8,124 bases of DNA from an uncultured Bryobacteraceae bacterium. Lineage in GTDB: Bacteria > Acidobacteriota > Terriglobia > Bryobacterales > Bryobacteraceae. Location: positions 1-8,124 of the forward strand of contig CAKZVG010000449.1 in NCBI GenBank assembly GCA_937921835.1. Reading direction: 5' to 3'. A model generated the notes under the pieces. It had not been told where the DNA came from. It was given only the letters and a program-made list of their open reading frames with translations, and did not search any database. Shown here in pieces: positions 4,594 through 8,124 of this stretch. The number at the start of each line of letters is the position of its first letter. Position 1 is the stretch's first letter. A program made the translations under genes and the position numbers.

Positions 4594-7500
4594 ATGCCAG
4601 TAAGTCTCGCCGTCCGCCTGGTTCTGGCGCTTATGTTTTGCGCTCTCGGTTTGTCCGCCCAGATCCGCTCGGGAACCATCGTCGGTCTGGTCACCGACAC
4701 CAGCAACGCCGCGATCCCGGGCGCCTCGGTCGAGGTGACCGAAACCGCCACCAACGCGGTCTACCGGGTGGAGAGCAACGCCGCCGGCCAGTTTACGGTT
4801 CCCTATCTCCCGGCCGGCCGCTATTCGGTGAAGGTCGAGGCCAAGGGGTTCCGCGCCTTCACGCTCACCAACCTCGAACTATCCACCGCGGGTACGCTGC
4901 GCGCCGACGCCCGGCTGGAAGTCGGGGCCATCGAGACCGTGGTGACGGTGGAGTCCCGGGTCCAGGCCCTGCAAACGGAAAGCTCCACCGTCCAGAACGC
5001 CGCCAGCGAAGCCGTCATCCGGGCGCTGCCGAATCCGAACAACAATCCATTCTATTACGCCTCGCTTCAGCAGGGCGTGGTGCCGCGCGCCAAGTTCAAC
5101 GATACGCAAAACGTCAATGCTTTTGGCATCGGCTCGGACGGGCGGCGCAACTTCACCGCCCTGTCGATCAACGGCGGGCAGGCCTTCAGCAACGACATCC
5201 AACTCGACGGCGTGAGCATTCAGGCGTCGGCCTGGAACGAAGCCGCGATCCTACCCAACACCGACGGACTTCAGGAAGTCCGCACCTCGACCAACAACTA
5301 CTCGGCCGAATACGGGCGCTCGCAAGGCGTCATCATCATGACCACCAAGAGCGGAACCAACCAGTTCCGCGGCTCGGCGCAATACCGGCTGCGCAACGAA
5401 GCTCTGAACGCCAGCCGCTTCGAAAACAACACCCGCGGACTGGCCCGGCCGCCCTTCAAGGTCAATCAGTTCGGCGGGACCTTCGGCGGTCCGGTGTTGA
5501 TTCCGAAGCTGTACAACGGCAAGGACAACACCTTCTTCTTCGTGAGCTACGAGGGCTTGCGCTTCAACGAGGGGTTGCAGTACCTGCGAACTGTCCCCAC
5601 CCCGCTGGAGCGCGCGGGCAACTTCAGCCAGACGCGCATCAACGCCGCCGGGCAGCTTGTGCCGGTCCAGATCCACGATCCCTTTTCGGCCAGCGCGGCC
5701 GGCGCCAATCAGTACCGCCGCACGCCGTTTCCGAACAGCGTCATTCCGGCCAGCCGTCTGTTCGCGCCGGCGGTGAACGCGCTCAAGGAGTATCCGGCGC
5801 CCAACCGCACGCCCGATGACGCCACCGGCGTTAACAACTTCTTCAACGCCATGACGCGCACCTACGAAAAGAACAACGTGAACACGCGCGTCGACCAACG
5901 GCTGGGAGCGCACTCGATCTACGGCACCGCCGGCACGAACTACGGAACCATCCTGACTCCGAACGGCTGGGGCGAGGGGACGCGCGCGTTCACCCAGAGC
6001 GGCTTTGTCGGACAGGTTCGCGGCGACAGAAACATTTACGCCTCGGTGGGCGATGTGTGGGTCTTGTCTCCCTCCACGGTGGCCGACTTCCGGGTGGGGG
6101 TGACCCGCGTCCGGGCCCAAAACGCCGCCCAGGCATTCGACAACTTCGATTACAAGGCTTTCGGCATCCCGGACGAATTCCAGGCCGCCAACGCCGCGCC
6201 CGGCTTCTATCCCAACATCGGGCAAGGCTTCACCAATTGGAGCGCTCTCAACGGCACGGCTTATCTGGCGAAGTTCGAGAAGCAAACCAACTGGAATCTG
6301 GTGGGCAGCGTCACCAGGACCCGCGGCCGTTGGACCCACCGCGCCGGGAGCGAATACCGGGTGTACCTGTCGAATTACCTGGATGCCCGTGGCTCCTTCG
6401 ACATCGTTACCGACGCCGGCTACACCAGCGGGCAGACCATCACCGCCGATGGCGGGAACGTCACGAATAACCCGTTGCTCGGCGGGCACGGCGGGGCGGC
6501 GTTTCTGCTGGGCGCCGGCCGGATCGACGGCGGCGAAAACGGCGTGCCGCTCTCGCTGGCCGCCCGGTACTGGGCTATATACAGCCAGAACGACTGGCGC
6601 GCCAGCGGCCGCCTGACCGTCAACCTCGGCCTGCGCTATGAAATCCAGCCCGCGCCGACGGAACGTTACAACCGCATGAGTTCCTTCAACTACAACGGTT
6701 CGACGCAGGGTACTCCGGGCGCCTTCTTCTTCCCCGGCTCAACCAACAGCGGCCGGAACCTATACCAGACGCAGCATGGCGATTGGGGGCCGCGTCTGGG
6801 CTTCGCCTACCGGGCGGCGGAGACCTTTGTCGTCCGCGGCGGATTCGGCGTCACTTACCTGCCGACCAACACCGGTTACTTTGGCGGTCCTTACTACTAC
6901 GGCGCCCAGTATTATTTCCCGCGCACCACCGCGCAACCGTACGGCACCAGCCCGAACGGGACCCTGGCGGGCAACTGGGCGCAAGTTACGGCGGTGCCGC
7001 GGCAGGCCAACAATGACGCCAGCGCGCCCATCTACTACGGCGACAACGGCAACCAGCCGCGCTTCGACTACTCCGGAACCCGCAACGGCAAGAGCCTCCA
7101 GTGGAACCTTTTTACCGAGAAGCGGCTGGGGCGGAACTACATCGCCGCCGTCGGCTACGCCGGCACGCGCAGCTATCATCTGCCGTTCGCCCGCCTGCCG
7201 CTGAACTCCGTCCAGTTCCTGCCCGACGCGCTGCTCAACGAGTGGCGCCAGGCCTATGCCGCCTCCAACGGGACCGATCCCGGCGTGCAGCGCATCGCCA
7301 ACCCCTTCCAGCCCAACCCGCGTTCGCTCATCCCCTACCAGGGCAATCTGGGACAAGCCACCATTCCGCGCCGCGAGAGCCTTTACATCTTCCCGTATTT
7401 CACCAACCTGCCCCTGGGCAAGACGGAAGGCTACGCGAACTATCACTCGCTTCAAGCCCAGATCACCCGCCAGTTCGCCGCCGGCCTGACCTTCAACGCC

Positions 7501-8124
7501 CACTACACCTGGTCCAAGGCCATGGACTACTATCAGAGCGAGGCCCAGACCAACGGCTACGCCGATAGCGTGGGCTACATTATCGGCGATCAGGACCGCC
7601 GCAACTCGCGCAACACCTACGCGCTCTCGGGCCAGGACATCCCGCACCGCCTGGTCGTTTCCGGCGTCTATGAGATGCCTCTGGGCAGAGGCAAGCGTGT
7701 CGATTTGGGCAGTCGCGCGCTGAACCTGCTCGCGGGCGGCTGGCAGATCGGCGGCGCTTTCACCACCCAGAGCGGCACGCCCATCCAGATCGGCGGCGGC
7801 AACACCAACGCCATCAACGGCCGTTCGAACCGTCTGTCGGGCGTCCCGGTCGAGCTGCCGAAAGAGCTCCAACGCTGGTACGACTCGCCAGACCCGGCCG
7901 GCCGCACCGTCACCCTGCCGGGCGGCCGCACGGTGGTCGTCAACCGCTTCACCTATCTGCGCTTCAACCCGGATGCCTTCCGCGGCAGCGTGGTGCGGCT
8001 CGCCAACGGCCAGTTCGCCAACGACGTGTACTGGTGGGGAACGCTGGCTTCGCGCTACGGCGACATTCGCACGGTGGGCCGCACCAACCTGAACCTGAGC
8101 CTCCAGAAGCAGTTCCGCATCGCC
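4594..8124 (+). CDS. Oar-like TonB-dependent outer-membrane receptor with carboxypeptidase-regulatory N-domain (3' end outside window)
   Basis: The frame is open for 1177 codons from ATG 4594 to the window edge. Residues 1-22 form a signal peptide (hydrophobic LVLALMFCALGLSA, likely cleavage before Gln23). Residues about 26-115 are a carboxypeptidase-regulatory-like beta-sandwich (GTIVGLVTDTSNAAIPGASV, NAAGQFTVPYLPAGRYSV). Residues about 120-256 are the plug, with QLDGVSIQ and SAEYGRSQGVIIMTTKSGTN. The rest is a barrel rich in aromatic residues and Gly/Asn, with landmarks FFFVSYEGLRF, NDWRASGRLTVNLGLRYEIQ, FNAHYTWSKAMD and GGWQIGGAFTTQSGTP. It ends in the NLNLSLQKQFRIA strand, which usually lies some 60-70 residues before the C-terminus, so little is missing. 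Such proteins sit in the outer membrane and are thought to import large ligands (glycans, peptides) using TonB energy, or to act in secretion and adhesion as with myxobacterial Oar. No clear TonB box is visible. The substrate cannot be read from the sequence. Codon use matches its neighbours, so there is no sign of recent transfer. Confidence 0.95.
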   Translation, partial: MPVSLAVRLVLALMFCALGLSAQIRSGTIVGLVTDTSNAAIPGASVEVTETATNAVYRVESNAAGQFTVPYLPAGRYSVKVEAKGFRAFTLTNLELSTAGTLRADARLEVGAIETVVTVESRVQALQTESSTVQNAASEAVIRALPNPNNNPFYYASLQQGVVPRAKFNDTQNVNAFGIGSDGRRNFTALSINGGQAFSNDIQLDGVSIQASAWNEAAILPNTDGLQEVRTSTNNYSAEYGRSQGVIIMTTKSGTNQFRGSAQYRLRNEALNASRFENNTRGLARPPFKVNQFGGTFGGPVLIPKLYNGKDNTFFFVSYEGLRFNEGLQYLRTVPTPLERAGNFSQTRINAAGQLVPVQIHDPFSASAAGANQYRRTPFPNSVIPASRLFAPAVNALKEYPAPNRTPDDATGVNNFFNAMTRTYEKNNVNTRVDQRLGAHSIYGTAGTNYGTILTPNGWGEGTRAFTQSGFVGQVRGDRNIYASVGDVWVLSPSTVADFRVGVTRVRAQNAAQAFDNFDYKAFGIPDEFQAANAAPGFYPNIGQGFTNWSALNGTAYLAKFEKQTNWNLVGSVTRTRGRWTHRAGSEYRVYLSNYLDARGSFDIVTDAGYTSGQTITADGGNVTNNPLLGGHGGAAFLLGAGRIDGGENGVPLSLAARYWAIYSQNDWRASGRLTVNLGLRYEIQPAPTERYNRMSSFNYNGSTQGTPGAFFFPGSTNSGRNLYQTQHGDWGPRLGFAYRAAETFVVRGGFGVTYLPTNTGYFGGPYYYGAQYYFPRTTAQPYGTSPNGTLAGNWAQVTAVPRQANNDASAPIYYGDNGNQPRFDYSGTRNGKSLQWNLFTEKRLGRNYIAAVGYAGTRSYHLPFARLPLNSVQFLPDALLNEWRQAYAASNGTDPGVQRIANPFQPNPRSLIPYQGNLGQATIPRRESLYIFPYFTNLPLGKTEGYANYHSLQAQITRQFAAGLTFNAHYTWSKAMDYYQSEAQTNGYADSVGYIIGDQDRRNSRNTYALSGQDIPHRLVVSGVYEMPLGRGKRVDLGSRALNLLAGGWQIGGAFTTQSGTPIQIGGGNTNAINGRSNRLSGVPVELPKELQRWYDSPDPAGRTVTLPGGRTVVVNRFTYLRFNPDAFRGSVVRLANGQFANDVYWWGTLASRYGDIRTVGRTNLNLSLQKQFRIA

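Noticed and set aside
4638..5819. Plus-strand frame of about 393 codons within the receptor in another phase
   Set aside because: Arg/Gln-rich out-of-frame reading of the receptor; the true frame from 4594 has signal peptide, N-domain and plug.
5251..6489. Long minus-strand frame inside the Oar-like receptor, and similar ones at 6760-7872
   Set aside because: The plus-strand receptor frame is continuous with family landmarks throughout; the antisense products show no recognisable domain.

Overview
The window is gene-dense, GC-rich bacterial chromosome with no RNA gene, mobile element or CRISPR array that I can see. No stretch of more than 300 bases lacks a gene. Three things suggest an Acidobacteriota host, most like the Solibacter/Bryobacterales group: a large Oar-like TonB-dependent receptor with an N-terminal carboxypeptidase-regulatory domain, a membrane-anchored winged-helix-like regulator of a type much expanded in that group, and TACAAT/TATACT-like -10 boxes. 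This assignment rests on family recognition and was not tested by a search.

Left half (about 1-3146, all + strand): four closely spaced genes form a probable signalling cluster. They are the C-terminal part of a HEAT-repeat protein (5' end outside the window), a small stand-alone cyclic-nucleotide-binding-fold protein, a soluble histidine kinase with no visible sensor domain, and a single-domain response regulator. The first two are spaced for translational coupling. A 137-base gap with a possible internal promoter separates them from the kinase/regulator pair. The HEAT protein resembles the soluble tail of HEAT-containing Npt1/Npt2-type nucleotide transporters, which would make the cluster a link between a membrane protein and a phosphorelay. 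That link is inference.

Right half (about 3164-8124): two divergent genes share a compact control region (4403-4593). On the minus strand is a regulator with a cytoplasmic DNA-binding domain, one membrane helix and a large periplasmic domain (ToxR/CadC-like topology). On the plus strand is the Oar-like receptor, open for 1177 codons to the window edge and lacking only its last strands. Between them lies a 77-bp interrupted palindrome. One TAACCCGT half lies in the regulator's own promoter and the other lies just upstream of a candidate receptor promoter. The most interesting reading is a self-contained unit in which the regulator controls itself and the receptor.

The two halves converge at 3146/3164 with 17 bases between stop codons and no clear terminator.
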